Origin: Planctomycetaceae bacterium | GTDB taxonomy: Bacteria > Planctomycetota > Planctomycetia > Pirellulales > UBA1268 | Reading direction: 5' to 3' | Length of the DNA stretch: 15,951 nt | Assembly: GCA_018694455.1 (NCBI GenBank) | Contig: JABHNP010000166.1 | Location: forward strand, 1 to 15,951 | Shown here: piece by piece, positions 15,223-15,951 of the stretch | Layout of the letters: each line of letters opens with the position of its first letter | Numbering within the stretch: position 1 is the first letter of the stretch | Position numbers and translations under genes: made by a program | Notes under the pieces: generated by a model | Told to the model about the DNA's origin: nothing | Databases searched by the model: none | The model's input: only the letters and a program-made list of their open reading frames with translations

Positions 15223-15272
15223 ACTGTTGCCCAAGTGAGAGAGCCCTCGTTATTGAAACTGGAACGGTCGAA

Positions 15273-15278
15273 ATTATA
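15273..15278 (-). promoter_or_regulatory. Possible -10 box upstream of the SUMF1-like gene
   Basis: TATAAT lies on the minus strand 50 bases before the ATG at 15222, within an A/T-rich run. No good -35 hexamer is found at 16-18 bases. A 12-bp perfect palindrome, ACATAATTATGT (15308-15319), lies a little further upstream and might be an operator. The remaining spacer up to 15398 shows nothing else recognisable. Confidence 0.35.
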
Positions 15279-15398
15279 TAAAAAATAGCCTGCCTGGTGA
15301 TCTTCTAACATAATTATGTCAGATAGCCGCCGTATCTTATTCATCGCACTTTGCTGACGAAAACTTCAGACCCTTTCCTCGAATGTGACGCCATCTTG

Positions 15399-15951
15399 CT
15401 ACTCTTTCAGCTTATGCCGGTGAATGACCCAGTACAGAGGGACCGCGAGCAATGCACCGAGCGTTGGCGCGATGAGATAAAGCCACAAGTGCTGTAGATC
15501 GCCAGCGATGATTGTAGGCCCAAGCGATCTCGCAGGATTCATCGAGGCACCACTCACCGGGCCGCCAAACAGTGACTCAAACGTGATCACAGCTCCGATA
15601 GCAACGCCGGCCAAAAGCCCTTTTTCCTTTGACCCGAAGGAAACGCTCAGGATCACCAACATCAACAGAAGCGTCAGAATGCATTCCAGCACAAAGCTCT
15701 GAAAGTCTGACCCTCGTGGTACAGTCGCACCAAGTGATTCATTCAGCGGAAAGAGCACACGGATAGCACCGCTTGCCGCCAGGGCACCCGTACACTGCAT
15801 CAATATATACCCAAGAACACGTCGCCTATCGAACCGACCTGCTGCCCAGAAGCCGAGTGTCACCGCTGGGTTTATGTGGCAGCCAGAAACATCACCAAAC
15901 GCATAGATCATTGCAAGCACTGTCAGACCGAAAGTCAGCGCAATACCGACA
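15399..15951 (-). CDS. Aquaporin (MIP family), partial at the right edge
   Basis: The frame is open from the right edge to a TAG at 15399-15401, giving about 183 C-terminal residues; the N-terminus is outside the window. Both NPA boxes are present, in GCHINPAVTLG and GASMNPARSLGP, with the selectivity-filter Arg directly after the second NPA. Hydrophobic helices surround them, and the protein ends in a short basic tail (HRHKLKE). The pattern SGCHINPAVT with GGPVSGASMNPARSLGP and the short loops fit a water-type aquaporin rather than a glycerol facilitator. Without the first helices the filter cannot be fully read. It would conduct water or small neutral solutes across the inner membrane. It has no evident functional link to its neighbour and is separated from it by about 176 bases. 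Confidence 0.93.
   Translation of the reverse strand, partial: VGIALTFGLTVLAMIYAFGDVSGCHINPAVTLGFWAAGRFDRRRVLGYILMQCTGALAASGAIRVLFPLNESLGATVPRGSDFQSFVLECILTLLLMLVILSVSFGSKEKGLLAGVAIGAVITFESLFGGPVSGASMNPARSLGPTIIAGDLQHLWLYLIAPTLGALLAVPLYWVIHRHKLKE

Overview
The window looks like chromosomal DNA from a member of the Planctomycetota. The base composition is near balanced. The pointers are a membrane-anchored PQQ-type beta-propeller, an exported formylglycine-generating-enzyme-like (SUMF1) protein, an exported DUF3500 protein, and genes tied to tetrahydromethanopterin (H4MPT) synthesis in a bacterium. The lineage is inferred from gene content, not from a marker gene. There are no phage, transposon, CRISPR, tRNA or rRNA signals; genes cover most of the sequence.

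Layout. (1) 1-2148, minus strand: two PLP enzymes of the Cys/Met family, 3 bases apart. The upstream one resembles plant-type cystathionine gamma-synthase; the downstream one runs off the left edge. (2) 2149-2497: divergent spacer with three perfect 18-bp tandem repeats and a leader hairpin. (3) 2498-5030, plus strand: a three-TM beta-propeller protein overlapping an SDR-family gene that lacks the usual catalytic Ser and Tyr. (4) 5031-5218: convergent spacer with two strong hairpins. (5) 5219-6706, minus: an Amt ammonium transporter. Its upstream region holds a consensus sigma-54 promoter and a perfect NtrC-type palindrome. (6) 6996-10661, minus: a tight run of a dihydropteroate-synthase-like (DUF6513) gene, pabB and pabA. 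A DUF447 gene lies divergently at 10758-11336. Together these look like a pABA/pterin module for H4MPT rather than folate or tryptophan. (7) 11333-12418, minus: exported DUF3500 protein, whose stop codon overlaps that of the DUF447 gene. (8) 12543-13703, minus: an enolase-superfamily (mandelate racemase-type) enzyme with a complete active site. (9) 14005-15222, minus: an exported SUMF1-like protein missing one of the two catalytic cysteines. (10) 15399 to the right edge, minus: partial aquaporin.

How the genes work together. The left pair serves methionine/cysteine transsulfuration. Amt takes up ammonium, apparently under nitrogen control. PabA and PabB make aminodeoxychorismate, the precursor of the pABA used in H4MPT; the DUF6513 and DUF447 proteins probably act in the pterin or late steps. 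The enolase-type enzyme, DUF3500 and SUMF1-like proteins suggest breakdown of sugar acids or organic matter and envelope functions, but nothing here ties them into one pathway. The features most worth follow-up are the amt control region, the H4MPT-like cluster and the catalytically altered SDR.
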